Positions 33,938-43,900 of a stretch of DNA of 64,000 nucleotides are shown piece after piece; within the stretch, counting starts at the first letter, position 1; the number at the start of each line of letters is the position of its first letter. The DNA is from Pokkaliibacter sp. MBI-7. Lineage in GTDB: Bacteria; Pseudomonadota; Gammaproteobacteria; Pseudomonadales; Balneatricaceae. The DNA lies in contig NZ_JARVTG010000001.1 of NCBI RefSeq assembly GCF_029846635.1, positions 2,671,001-2,735,000 of the forward strand, read 5' to 3'. The translations under genes and the position numbers were made by a program. The notes beneath the pieces were generated by a model. The model saw only the letters and a program-made list of their open reading frames with translations. It ran no database searches and was not told where the DNA came from.

Positions 33938-35695
33938 ATGCCGCATCGCGCCCACCTGTTTTCCCTCCGTATCGGCCACGCCCTGCGTGAAAGCTGTCTG
34001 AATGAAACCTACAACCTGCAGCGACTGAGCAAGGATCTGCTGGCAGGTATCACCGTCGGTATCATTGCCATTCCGCTGTCCATGGCGCTGGCTATCGCCA
34101 GTGGCGTTGCGCCGCAGTACGGCCTCTACACCGCCATTATCGCCGGCTTCCTGATCGCCCTGACCGGCGGTTCGCGCTACAGCATCTCCGGGCCGACCGC
34201 GGCCTTTGTCGTGATACTTTATCCGGTGGCGCAGCAGTTTGGTCTGGGCGGGCTGTTACTGGCGTCCCTGCTGTCGGGGCTGATTCTGATCCTGCTGGCG
34301 CTGCTGCGGCTGGGGCGACTGATTGAATACATTCCCGAAGCGGTCACCCTGGGCTTTACCGGGGGGATCGCCGTGTCGATTGCCACCCTGCAGATCAAGG
34401 ACTTCTTTGGCCTCAGCGTCGGCCAGTTGCCGGAGCGCTATCTGCCCAAGGTGGAGGCGCTGCTACTGGCATTGCCGGGCAGCCACTGGCCCAGTGTGCT
34501 GGTGGCCGGGCTGACACTGGCGATCATGCTGCTGTGGCCAAGGCTGAAAACACCGGTACCTGCGCATCTGCCTGCGGTACTGGCCGGTAGCCTGCTGGCG
34601 CTGGCACTGAATCATCTGGGCTGGCAGGTGGATACCATAGGTTCGCGTTTCAGCTACGTGCTGGCCGACGGCACCGAGGGTCAGGGTATTCCACCGGTAT
34701 TGCCCGAGCTGGCGTGGCCCTGGAGCCATCCGGGCGCGGATGGCAAACCGCTGGTGTGGAGCTGGGCGATGGTGCAGGCGTTACTGCCCTCGGCGTTTGC
34801 CATCGCCATGCTGGGTGCCATCGAGTCGCTGCTGTGTGCAGTGGTGCTGGATGGGATGACCGGCAAGCGCCACAGCGCCAACTCGGAACTGCTGGGTCAG
34901 GGTATCGGCAATGTCATCACCCCGTTCTTCGGCGGTATCACCGCGACGGCCGCCATTGCCCGCTCCGCTGCCAATTTCCGGGCCGGTGCCCAGTCACCGC
35001 TGGCAGCGATGATCCATGCGCTGGTGGTGCTGCTGGCGCTGCTGAGCCTGTCACCGTTGCTGGCCTATCTGCCGATGCCTGCCATGGCGGCGCTGCTGCT
35101 GATGGTGGCGTGGAACATGAGTGAAGCGCCCAAGGCCGTACATCTGCTGAAAACTGCGCCGCGCGGCGATGTGCTGGTATTCCTGACCTGTCTGTTGCTG
35201 ACCATCCTGTTTGACATGGTGATCGCCATCACCGCTGGCATTCTGCTGGCAGCCGTGCTGTTCATGCAGGAAATGGCGGCGATGACCCAGGTCACTGATA
35301 TTACCGACGGCAAGCGGGTGCGGGATGCGCAGCTGCCGACGGGCTGGCGGGTGTTCAAGATCAACGGACCGCTGTTCTTTGCCGCGGCAGAGCGCATTTT
35401 TGGTGAGCTGGCCCTGCTGCATCGTCAGCAACAGCGCAGCGGCGAGCCCCTGCCCGGCATGATTCTGTATCTGGATGGAGTCACGGTGCTGGATGCCGGT
35501 GGCCTGTCGGCTCTGCTCAAGCTGATGGATCAATGTCGCCACGCCGGGGTCAGCCTGTGGCTGGCCGATATGCAGCAGCAGCCGCTGCGAACGCTCAGGC
35601 ATGCGGGAGTGCGGCCCGAGCCGGGCGTGACGGCCTGGTTCCCGACCTTGCAGGCGGCGCTGGAACGTGCCGCGGCATCTACTGATCAGGCCTGA
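33938..35695 (+). CDS. dauA: SulP/SLC26 family carrier, DauA-like C4-dicarboxylate transporter
   Basis: This protein of about 585 residues has a SulP membrane domain of roughly 14 segments, with DLLAGITVGIIAIPLSMALAIASG and SRYSISGPTAAFVVILYP near the start, plus a C-terminal STAS domain (about residues 460-575; LDGVTVLDAGGLSALLKLM). The sequence follows E. coli DauA (YchM) through most of the membrane domain, for example AMLGAIESLLCAVVLDGMTG and FFGGITATAAIARSAAN. DauA takes up aspartate, succinate and fumarate at acidic pH. The substrate here is inferred from that resemblance. The start could also be GTG 33932. Confidence 0.88.
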   Translation: MPHRAHLFSLRIGHALRESCLNETYNLQRLSKDLLAGITVGIIAIPLSMALAIASGVAPQYGLYTAIIAGFLIALTGGSRYSISGPTAAFVVILYPVAQQFGLGGLLLASLLSGLILILLALLRLGRLIEYIPEAVTLGFTGGIAVSIATLQIKDFFGLSVGQLPERYLPKVEALLLALPGSHWPSVLVAGLTLAIMLLWPRLKTPVPAHLPAVLAGSLLALALNHLGWQVDTIGSRFSYVLADGTEGQGIPPVLPELAWPWSHPGADGKPLVWSWAMVQALLPSAFAIAMLGAIESLLCAVVLDGMTGKRHSANSELLGQGIGNVITPFFGGITATAAIARSAANFRAGAQSPLAAMIHALVVLLALLSLSPLLAYLPMPAMAALLLMVAWNMSEAPKAVHLLKTAPRGDVLVFLTCLLLTILFDMVIAITAGILLAAVLFMQEMAAMTQVTDITDGKRVRDAQLPTGWRVFKINGPLFFAAAERIFGELALLHRQQQRSGEPLPGMILYLDGVTVLDAGGLSALLKLMDQCRHAGVSLWLADMQQQPLRTLRHAGVRPEPGVTAWFPTLQAALERAAASTDQA

Positions 35696-35836
35696 TGATG
35701 TCACATGGGTGAGAGTTGACAGTCGCGGTCGGGCAGTCGATGCTGCCGGAGCTGGAATTTAACTGAACACCAGTGCTATCAGCGGGCAGTGACCATTATC
35801 TCTCTGCCCTTGGCATGACTGAATCTGGAGAGCGAT

Positions 35837-36844
35837 ATGCAGTTGTCACTGACAGACATCCGCGAACTGGCAGAACGTATTTTGCGTCATCACGGTTTTA
35901 CAGAAGGTCACGTTCAGGCGGTGGCCGATACCGTGGTGCGTGGTCAACGGGATGAGTGTCATTCCCATGGGCTGTACCGCCTGCTCGGTATTGTCGCCAC
36001 TCTCAAGGCTGGTAAGGGCGTGGCTGATGCGGAACCTGAAGTGATTGATCATGCCCCTGCCGTGGTAAAGGTCAATGCGCACGGTGGCTTCTCGCCGCTG
36101 TCTTTCCGTCAGGGGCTGCCGCTGCTGGTGGACAAGGCCCGCAGTGGCGGCATCGCGGCCATGGCCATTAACAACTGTGTGCATTTCTCGGCGCTGTGGG
36201 TAGAAATCGAGGCGCTGGTGGAGCAAGGGCTGGTTGCCATGGCGTTCACTCCCAGCCATGCCTGGGTGGCCCCGGCAGGTGGTCGCAAGCCGGTCTTCGG
36301 TACCAACCCGATCGCTTTTGGCTGGCCTCGTCCCGGTCATAATCCCTATATCTTTGACTTTGCCACCAGTGCTATTGCCCGTGGTGATATCGAGCTGCAT
36401 CGTCGTGCTGACAAGCCCATTCCGCTGGGCTGGGGTGTGGATGCGCAAGGGCAGCCGACCACGGATGCCAGTGCCGTGATCAACGGCGGCTCCATGCTGA
36501 CGTTCGGCGGCCATAAAGGGTCGGCTCTGTCGGCCATGGTGGAGTTGCTGGCAGGGCCGTTGATTGGCGATCTGACCAGTGCAGAATCACTGGCGTTCGA
36601 TGACGGCAGCCGTTCTCTGCCCTATCACGGCGAGCTGCTGGTGGTATTCGATCCCAAACGTTTCCTCGGTGACGATTGTGATACCTATCTGCTGCGGGCA
36701 GAAAGTCTGTTCGAGGGGATCATTGACGCGGGTGCCCGCTTGCCGTCACAGCGGCGCTATGAGGCACGTCTGCGCAGTGAGGCACAGGGTGTGGAACTGC
36801 CGGATGCGCTCTATGCGGATCTGCTGAAGTTGCTGGAAGCCTGA
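35837..36844 (+). CDS. Ldh-family NAD(P)-dependent oxidoreductase (malate/lactate dehydrogenase type 2)
   Basis: This 335-residue protein of the Ldh_2 (YlbC/YiaK/DpkA) family contains DECHSHGLYRL with the active-site His, NCVHFSALW, FGTNPIAFGWP and GGHKGSALSAMVELL. Members reduce 2-keto acids or cyclic imino acids such as delta1-pyrroline-2-carboxylate and delta1-piperideine-2-carboxylate. The DECHSHG pattern looks closest to the imino-acid reductases (DpkA type), but I cannot fix the substrate. It stands alone, 141 bases after dauA, and is followed by a hairpin. Confidence 0.85.
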   Translation: MQLSLTDIRELAERILRHHGFTEGHVQAVADTVVRGQRDECHSHGLYRLLGIVATLKAGKGVADAEPEVIDHAPAVVKVNAHGGFSPLSFRQGLPLLVDKARSGGIAAMAINNCVHFSALWVEIEALVEQGLVAMAFTPSHAWVAPAGGRKPVFGTNPIAFGWPRPGHNPYIFDFATSAIARGDIELHRRADKPIPLGWGVDAQGQPTTDASAVINGGSMLTFGGHKGSALSAMVELLAGPLIGDLTSAESLAFDDGSRSLPYHGELLVVFDPKRFLGDDCDTYLLRAESLFEGIIDAGARLPSQRRYEARLRSEAQGVELPDALYADLLKLLEA

Positions 36845-36870
36845 TCCCTGCTGATCATGCAGACAGATGA

Positions 36871-36892
36871 CACCTCTGCTCGGGCAGAGGTG
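36871..36892. terminator. Hairpin between convergent genes
   Basis: CACCTCTGC-TCGG-GCAGAGGTG is a perfect 9-bp stem with a stable tetraloop, located between the Ldh-family gene and the convergent GFA-family gene. There is no T run, so it is a moderate candidate. Confidence 0.55.
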
Positions 36893-36946
36893 TGCTGGAC
36901 AGCGGTGCGCTGGAGAGAACATCAGTGCTATCCGCTGGGGAAGCGG

Positions 36947-37369
36947 TCAGATATCCGGGCCGTCATCGTTGAAGCGCGGCAGCATATCGCCGATTTGCAG
37001 CCATGGGCGCTTGCTGGCACACCAGATGTGGTACTGCGGTTTGATCTGGTCAGGGTCATCCAGGCTGGGCATGGTGACATCCAGATGATCCTGACCCACA
37101 GTACGGAACACCAGATGGGTGCCGCAGTGCGGGCAGAATTCACGCAGGCTGCGGCTGGAAGAGTGATACTCCGCCGGCGTGCCGGAGGTATAGCGGAAGT
37201 GGCTGTCGGCACAGGTCAGCCAGGCCATCATCGGTGCACCACTGGCACGCTGACACAGGCGACAGTGGCAGTAACCGGCATCAATCACCTGACCACTGAC
37301 TTCATAGCGCAGTTCGCCACACAGGCAACCGCCCGTCAGGCGTGTGGAGGCATTGCTGTTCAGGGGCAC
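36947..37369 (-). CDS. GFA/CENP-V family zinc protein
   Basis: This 140-residue protein has the zinc-binding pattern of glutathione-dependent formaldehyde-activating (GFA) family proteins: GGCLCGELRYE, CHCRLCQRASG and FCPHCGTHL. Most members are uncharacterised and few have shown GFA activity. I chose a GTG start at 37369 because AGGAGG lies six bases upstream and the sequence before it does not fit the family. The gene stands alone on the minus strand. Confidence 0.88.
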   Translation of the reverse strand: MPLNSNASTRLTGGCLCGELRYEVSGQVIDAGYCHCRLCQRASGAPMMAWLTCADSHFRYTSGTPAEYHSSSRSLREFCPHCGTHLVFRTVGQDHLDVTMPSLDDPDQIKPQYHIWCASKRPWLQIGDMLPRFNDDGPDI

Positions 37370-37486
37370 GGAGCACCTCCTGTAAAACCCTAAAGGATGT
37401 TTGATTTTCGCCCGTGCGCACCCGTCGGCACGAGAAGGTCTTATCAACGCCGGGTGGCTGGCGCGCAGCAGATCGTGAACCGCGGC

Positions 37487-37894
37487 TTACATCACCAGCA
37501 TCAGGTGGCAGACCATGCCTTCGCTCTCAGCCTGACTCAGCACCTGCTGCACATGGCTCAGCTCGCGGATCGCCTGCTCGGTGTCTTCTGCCAGCGCTTC
37601 GCCATGGGCCTGCAGATGGGCCAGCAGGGCGTTGACGGTCAACAGACACTCCTTGGGATAGAACCACTCGGCTTCGTCGTTGTCCCAGGTTTCTTCATCA
37701 TCGTCGAAATGATCACCGTCATTGAGCTGATACTGCAGGTCGGTGTCATCGAAATAGGCAGACAGCGGCACCTGATCCAGTGCTTCGGCCAGATCGTCCA
37801 GCGCCTCAATCTCTTCATAGAGGGTGACCAGATCGGTTTTGTCGGGCTGGCGACCCTGCAGGCCGCCCAGATTGATCCACAACCTCATGCTCAT
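37487..37894 (-). CDS. Acidic protein of unknown function
   Basis: I do not recognise this 135-residue protein. It is strikingly acidic, with a central run rich in Asp and Glu (about residues 49-75, including DDDEETWDNDEAEW) flanked by predicted helices (LYEEIEALDDLAEALDQ; LLTVNALLAHLQAHGEALAEDTEQ). It has no signal peptide or membrane segment. GAGAGAAG upstream of the ATG is a reasonable ribosome-binding site, and codon use looks like its neighbours, so it is probably a genuine gene. It could be a nucleic-acid mimic or a protein-interaction factor, but that is speculation. Confidence 0.7.
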   Translation of the reverse strand: MSMRLWINLGGLQGRQPDKTDLVTLYEEIEALDDLAEALDQVPLSAYFDDTDLQYQLNDGDHFDDDEETWDNDEAEWFYPKECLLTVNALLAHLQAHGEALAEDTEQAIRELSHVQQVLSQAESEGMVCHLMLVM

Positions 37895-38013
37895 GCTGTA
37901 CTTCTCTCGTTGCTGTGCCGGCCTGATCGCCGGGATGCCGCATCATAGCGGCAGTTCTGTCGGAGTGCACGGGGCGCTGGCCGTCAGGGTGTTTCAGCAT
38001 GCTGCCAGTGTGA

Positions 38014-38406
38014 TTACTGCTCGTACAGCTCCAGTGGCAACCCGTCCGGGTCACTGAAAAACACAAAGCGTTTGCCGGTCAGGTCATCCACCCGCACCGC
38101 TTCCACCTCTATTCCTGCATCCAGCAGCACCTGCCGTGCGGCGCTGACATCCTCAACGGCAAAAGCCAGATGGCGCAGGCCCTGCGCTTCTGGCCAGGAC
38201 GGGCGAACGGGAGCATCAGGAAAGGAGAACAGCTCGATCTGATAGTGGCCGTTCACCGCCAGGTCCAGTTTCCAGGAGTCACGGGCCGCGCGGTAGGTTT
38301 CTGCTACGACCGTCAGCCCCAGTACCTCAGTATAGAAGGCTCTGGAGAGGGCATAATCGCTGCAAATGATGGCAACGTGATGAATATGATTTAATTTCAG
38401 GCTCAT
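38014..38406 (-). CDS. gloA2: VOC family protein, YaeR/GloA2-like
   Basis: This 130-residue vicinal-oxygen-chelate protein closely follows E. coli YaeR (129 residues): HHVAIICSDYALSRAFYTEVLGL, YRAARDSWKLDLAVNGHYQIELFSF and SDPDGLPLELYEQ. The metal-site His and Glu residues (HHVA, IELF, HLAF, LELYE) are kept, as in glyoxalase I-like folds. The enzymatic reaction is not firmly established. It lies downstream of pip on the same strand, with a gap of about 120 bases. Confidence 0.88.
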   Translation of the reverse strand: MSLKLNHIHHVAIICSDYALSRAFYTEVLGLTVVAETYRAARDSWKLDLAVNGHYQIELFSFPDAPVRPSWPEAQGLRHLAFAVEDVSAARQVLLDAGIEVEAVRVDDLTGKRFVFFSDPDGLPLELYEQ

Positions 38407-38525
38407 GGGCGTCTATCTGCTGTCGGTATGGCCTGCCTCTGGGCGTTGCTCTGGCCCGCAAGGGGACGGAGCACGCCGCAGAGGCGGCGGGCGGTGTGGG
38501 CGTGCATGGCCCGGGTGAGCACAGG

Positions 38526-39488
38526 CTATGAGTGTGATAAGCCGGCAAAGCGGTCGGTCGCACGGATCAGCGCATCAAGAATGCCCGGCTCGTTGAAGGC
38601 ATGGCCCGCATCATCAATGATCTGATAATCCGCCTGTGGCCAGGCCTTGTGCAGTTCCCACGCCGTTCTGGCCGGGGTGCAGACGTCATAGCGGCCCTGA
38701 ATGATCACACCCGGAATATCTTTCAGGCGCGCGGCATTGGCGATCAGCTGACCCTCTTCCATCCAGCCGGCATTGACGAAGAAGTGGTTCTCGATGCGGG
38801 CGAAGGCCAGCGCGAAGTGGTCTTCGGAGAAATGCGAAACATTGCCCGCATCCGGCAGCAGGCGGATGGTGCTGCCTTCCCAGGTGGCCCAGGCTTTGGC
38901 CGCGACCTGACGGGCATGTTCATCGTCACCGGTCAGCAGGCGGCGATAAGCCGCCATCAGATCGTGGCGATCCGGTACCGCGATGGGCGCGAGGAAACCT
39001 TCCCACAGATCGGGGAACAGCCAGGAGGCGCCTTCCTGGTAGTACCACAGCAGCTCGTCACGGCGCAGGGTGAAGATGCCGCGTAACACCAGCTCCGACA
39101 CGTGCTCGGGGTGGGTTTCGGCATAGGCCAGCGCCAGCGTTGACCCCCATGAGCCACCGAAAACCTGCCATTTGTCATAACCGCACATCTGCCGCAGGCG
39201 TTCGATATCGGCGACCAGATCCCAGGTGGTATTGGCTTCCAGACAGGCATGAGGAGTGGAGCGGCCACAGCCGCGCTGATCAAACAGCAGAATGTCATAG
39301 TGATCGGGGTTGAACAGCTGACGATGGGCGGGTGAGCACCCCGCACCGGGGCCACCGTGCAGAAAGACCACCGGTTTGCCGCCGGGCGTACCGCAGCGTT
39401 CCCAGTAGACATGGTGGCCATCGCCGACATCGAGCATGCCGTGGGCATAGGGTTCAATTGCCGGGTAGAGGGTGCGCAGAGAGGACAT
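38526..39488 (-). CDS. pip: Proline iminopeptidase
   Basis: This 320-residue alpha/beta hydrolase shows FLHGGPGAGCSPAHRQLF (oxyanion-hole region), DQRGCGRSTPHA, the nucleophile elbow GGSWGSTLALAY and a C-terminal GHAFNEPG with the catalytic His. The pattern is that of family S33 prolyl aminopeptidase, which releases N-terminal proline from peptides in the cytosol. Length and motifs are normal. The gene is on the minus strand upstream of gloA2. Confidence 0.95.
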   Translation of the reverse strand: MSSLRTLYPAIEPYAHGMLDVGDGHHVYWERCGTPGGKPVVFLHGGPGAGCSPAHRQLFNPDHYDILLFDQRGCGRSTPHACLEANTTWDLVADIERLRQMCGYDKWQVFGGSWGSTLALAYAETHPEHVSELVLRGIFTLRRDELLWYYQEGASWLFPDLWEGFLAPIAVPDRHDLMAAYRRLLTGDDEHARQVAAKAWATWEGSTIRLLPDAGNVSHFSEDHFALAFARIENHFFVNAGWMEEGQLIANAARLKDIPGVIIQGRYDVCTPARTAWELHKAWPQADYQIIDDAGHAFNEPGILDALIRATDRFAGLSHS

Positions 39489-40143
39489 GGATTACTCCTT
39501 GGTTGAGCAATACGGTGCAGGCAGAGAGTGACAGTGCCCGAGCAGGTCAAACTAGGTTACCCGGGCAGCAAGAGCAAGGGAGAATAACTATTCCTGTTTA
39601 CCGTCAGAGCAGATGACAAGTACCGCTGAGTGCCTGCCACCCGCACCGGGAGCAGGCAGCAAGTACCGACATTCTGTTACCTGAATAGCGCCGATCACTG
39701 GCGCTGAATTTCCAACTGTTGCAATGCTTAAGGGTCTATAAGCAAGGGCTTGGAATTGCCCGGCAAAACCTTAATCCTTAACAGGTCGTTGAAAATCTAT
39801 CTGCGTTGCCGAATACCGCGTTAGAAACAGGCTCAAAATGCTCATTTAGTTCACTAAACTCCGCTTTTTCGCCTGTTTTTTCCTTGTCTCGGCTGCCTCG
39901 ATGACGTTTTTCAACAGCCTGTTAGAACGTGTTCATGCTTCAGCACATATTGCCCGGTCCTGTCTGTCAGGGATCAGGTGTGAGTGTCAGGATGAACACG
40001 CTATTGATCGATCGTAGTCAGCTGTCCGATCACTGTTTGTTTTCGTTCTCTGTAGTTTTCTGCTCCCGCTGTCCTGCAGTTTTATCCACCGCTGCAGTCT
40101 CCGGCCGACCCTCTCTGCAGAAACGCCGCCTGAGGAGTTGCCT
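39489..40143. other. 655-base intergenic region carrying a repeat element
   Basis: Apart from the 146-base element at 39779-39924, this region between divergent genes holds no credible ORF. It should contain promoters for pip and for the MauE-like gene, but none can be assigned clearly. Confidence 0.5.
39779..39924. repeat. Short non-coding repeat with terminal inverted repeats
   Basis: The ends TAACAGGTCGTTGAAAA and TTTTCAACAGCCTGTTA are inverted copies with two mismatches. The interior contains TTTAGTTCACTAAACTCCGC and pyrimidine-rich sequence and no ORF. A diverged relative lies at about 57334-57440. This fits a MITE-like or dispersed intergenic repeat; I recall similar TGTTGAAAAACG-ended elements in other gammaproteobacteria but cannot check this. 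Confidence 0.7.
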
Positions 40144-40710
40144 ATGGACCACAGCTATGACAAGTCAGCCATGGCCACTATGTCGAAGCACCCTGTTTCC
40201 CCTGCTGCCAGCCCTGCCCGGCTGCAGGATGGTATCCCGCTGCTGGCGGTGATCATGCTGACGGCACTGGCCGCCAGTGCCAAACAATGGGCTTATCCCG
40301 GACCCTGGGAAATGCTCGGTTGGCTGCATGACTTTGTCGGCCTGCTGCTGTTGCTGATGGCGATGTTCAAGGTGTTTGATCTGGACAACTTTGTCAGCAA
40401 CTTCACCCGCTTCGATTTTCTCGGCAGGCACCTGCGTCTTTACGCCTACCTTTACCCGGTACTGGAGGTCGTGCTGGGCATCGGTCTGCTCAGTCACTAT
40501 CAGCCGGAAATCATGTATATCGCCACGGCGACGTTGCTGAGCTTCAGTGCACTGGGTATTTGCGATGCGCTGATTCGCGGGCTGGATATTGGCTGCCCCC
40601 ATCTGGGCCGGCTGCTCGGTGTGAGGCTGTCACTGTTCACCCTGCTCGAAGAGGTGGCCATTGCCCTGCTGGCCCTGATGATGCTGGTGATCTACCTGCC
40701 GTCGGTATGA
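40144..40710 (+). CDS. MauE/DoxX-like integral membrane protein
   Basis: This 188-residue protein has a polar N-terminal ~35 residues followed by four hydrophobic segments (about 36-52, 60-75, 98-125 and 160-185). The segment FKVFDLDNFVSNFTRFD and the YAYLYPVLEVVLGIGLL stretch resemble MauE/DoxX-type redox-associated membrane proteins. The paired cysteines seen in many MauE proteins are not clearly present (single Cys in ICDAL and IGCPHLG). GAGGAG six bases before the ATG fixes the start at 40144. The function is unknown. There is no obvious link to the RHS gene that follows 246 bases later. Confidence 0.65.
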   Translation: MDHSYDKSAMATMSKHPVSPAASPARLQDGIPLLAVIMLTALAASAKQWAYPGPWEMLGWLHDFVGLLLLLMAMFKVFDLDNFVSNFTRFDFLGRHLRLYAYLYPVLEVVLGIGLLSHYQPEIMYIATATLLSFSALGICDALIRGLDIGCPHLGRLLGVRLSLFTLLEEVAIALLALMMLVIYLPSV

Positions 40711-40956
40711 CACCCACCCGCCAGACTGGCAGGAGGCGGCCGCTGTAAGGTGGCCCCTGTTCGTCTGGCGCTGTGAAATACGCTGCCGCCGTTGACACTC
40801 CCTTGACCTTGTCCCTACACTCCCTGCGCTTCTTTTTTGGTCAACAGGAACTGACCGCCCCCTGGCAATGGATAGCGCCCGGCCCCCTGCTGATCTGTCA
40901 GATTGTTCTGCGTCCAGGCTGCGTTGTATGGATAGCCTGAGGTACATGGAGTGCCT

Positions 40957-43900
40957 ATGCTGCATATTTCCTTTCAGGACCGTACCGGTACGGTACTGGT
41001 GCTGACTGATTCCCCCAGTCGCGCCCCCGGATTACCCCGCGTCCCTGCTGCACGCCTGCAGGACCTGCCCGAGACTGCCCGCCAGGCCCTGAATATGGCC
41101 CTGGACGCTATTGGCGACAGTGCTGCCAGCCGCACCAGCACGGCTCAGCTGGCACAGGCGGCGGCTGCCGCGGTTGATCAGGGCCGACTTTATCTTTTTG
41201 CCAGTAACCCTGCCCCCACCAGCAACAGCCATGGTCGCGGCTATGCCGCCATCACCCCCAAAGCCGTGGCGCTCCCCGCCGGTTTTGTGGCCAGCAGTGA
41301 CAGCGGCGGCCTCACCGGCGGCTTCAATCCGCTGGCGACGGCGGGCCCCAGTACGGCCTTCAGTCAGGCGGCGGGAGTGCTGGGTATCGCCGCGCAGGTG
41401 AAGAACATGGCGGATGATGGCTTCAGTGCCAGCGCGGCCCTGAATGTACTGGGCAGTGTCGCCAGACTGGCGACGGGCAGCAGCATCAGTGGCAATGCTC
41501 TGGGCCCGGTGACCATGAATCTGACTGGCGCTGAGGTGATGGAGCTGCCCCCCATCGTGGTGACGGCCTGCGATGTACCGCTGGATGAGCAGGATTATCT
41601 GGGTGATCCGGTTTCCCTCAGCAGTGGCGAGGAAGTACTGCGGCTGGTAGATGCGCGCCTGCCCGGCAAGGATGGTCTGCTCTGGCAGCGCCTCTATCGC
41701 TCACGCCTGAGTGATGTCGATCTGGGCATGGGGCGCGGCTGGCGCACGCCCTTTCATGTGCGGATCGAAGAAGGTCGTGGTCAGGACAGTGACAAGCTGA
41801 TCTATGTCGACGAAGACGGGCGTCGCATTGCCTTCGGCATGATCGGCACCGGTGGCATCAGCTATCAGATGGCGGAAGGGTTACGTCTCAGCCGCCGCTT
41901 CGAGGCACATCGTGGTGACGATGAGCTGGTGATCTACTTTGCCGATGGCCACCTGAAAAGCTTTCGCCGCCACAACCGCAGCGGCCCCTGGCGTCTGCAC
42001 CTGTGGCTGACGCCCCATACCAGCAGCTGGCGCTGCCACTACAACGAGCAGCAACGGCTGCAGCGTATCCGGCTGGATCAGCGTCTCGAACTGCGGCTCT
42101 ACTATGAGCCGGGCAGGCAGGAGGCCAAAAAGCAGGATCCGAACTCGCCGGATCACCGTCATCATCTGCTGCAGGTGCATCACTTCCGGCTGGGAGATGA
42201 CCCGGACAATGATGATCAAGCCGAGCGCGTGGCAGTGGTCGCCCGCTACACCTACAGCGCTGACGGTGAGCTGCTGAGTGCCACTGACCAGCATGGCCGT
42301 ACTGAACACTACGAATATGAGCAGGGGCTGCTGACCCGTCGCACCCTGCCCAGTGGCTATGTGCATCACCTGCTGTGGCAGGGCGGCGGCATCCATAGTC
42401 GTTGCGTCGAGCAGTACGGCGACGACAAGTCCTTTCACTACCGCATGCTGTATGACGAGGTGCAGCGGCAGGCACAGGTCACTCAGACAGACGGCCAGCA
42501 CTGGCAGTATCACTACAACCCTGACTGGCAGCTGCAGCGGCGAGTGGCACCGGATGGCGGTGAGGAGCAGTACCACTACGACGAGCAGCAGCGGCTGTGT
42601 CTGCATATTGATGCGGATGGTCATCATCACCGCTATCACTACGATGAGCTGGGCCGCCTGAGCGAAGAGCGCCACGGCGAGCAGCATCTGTACCATCGTT
42701 ACAACGATCTCGGCCAGCGCATCGCGACGGCGGATGCGCTTGGCTTTCACTTCGTGCGTAGCTTCGATGCCAGTGGCCTGTTGCTGGAAGAACGGCAGGG
42801 TGTGGCGCTGGATGAGCTGCAGGCGCCGTCAGCACAGGCGCGCAGCGTGCGTTATCAGTACGACAGCCCGGCTCAGGTGCTGAGCCAGCTGCAGGGTGCC
42901 GGGCAGATTCCACTGGCGTTTGGCTACCGCGTCAATACGGTGCGCAAGGTGGGTGAGCCGGAGTTCCATAACCAGCCCGGCTGTCCGCTGGTGGCACAAC
43001 AGGGCCCGGCCGTGTGGAAGTACAGCTACACCCCGCAGGGGCAGCTGAACGCCCTGCTCACCCCCGCGGGTGAAGTCATCAGCTATCTCTACGGCAACAG
43101 CGGCCAGATCGAGCGGTGTAGCCGCTTCCCGCTGGGTGACAAGACGTTGGCCGAGCATACCCGCTATCGCTATGACGATGCCGGGCGACTGGTACAGCTC
43201 ACCGCAGCCGATGGCAGCGTCGAGCAGATCAGCTACAGCGGCCATTACCAGCCCAGTGCCCTGACGCAGGCCGATGGCAGCAGTCTGCACCTCAGCTATG
43301 ACACACTACGCCAGCTGACCGGTCTGTTACGCAGCGACCACGCCTTCTACCGTCTGCATTACGATGCCTGTCAGCGACTGATCCAAAGTGAACATTTCGA
43401 TGAACGCCAGCGCCACTATCGCTGGAGCCCCGGTGGTCAGCTGCTGGAGATACGTGAAGGCAAGGCGGGCTATGCGGACACGGTGCGTATCGAGCTGCAG
43501 CGTGATGCGCTGGGCAATATGGTGCGCCGCCATACCTATCTGGGCAGTCGGCAGCCTCACCCCGACAGCAGTGATGACTACCATTACGATCAGCGCAGTC
43601 GCCTGACCGGTGCCCATAACGAGGCCGCCCGTCTGGCGCAGCAGTGGCTGCCCGACAACCGCCTGAGCGCGGCGCAGGGCTGGATCAAAGACGGTATGCA
43701 CGAACTGCACGAGTGGCGGCTGGGCTGGCAGTACGATGCTCAGGGCCGCCTGCAACACCTGCAGCTGGCGGACGGATCGCAGCTGACCCGTCACTATGAT
43801 CATTTCCACCGCCTGACCGGCCTGAGCTATCAGGGACAGCGGGTGCTCAGCCGCAGCCTGAATGCCTTCGGCAGTGAAGAGGAACGGTACGCGGGTGAGA

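Noticed and set aside
41881..42750. Long antisense frame (289 codons) inside the RHS gene
   Set aside because: It is a shadow of the repetitive, GC-rich RHS coding frame; the sense frame has clear YD-repeat content and the antisense product has no recognisable domain.
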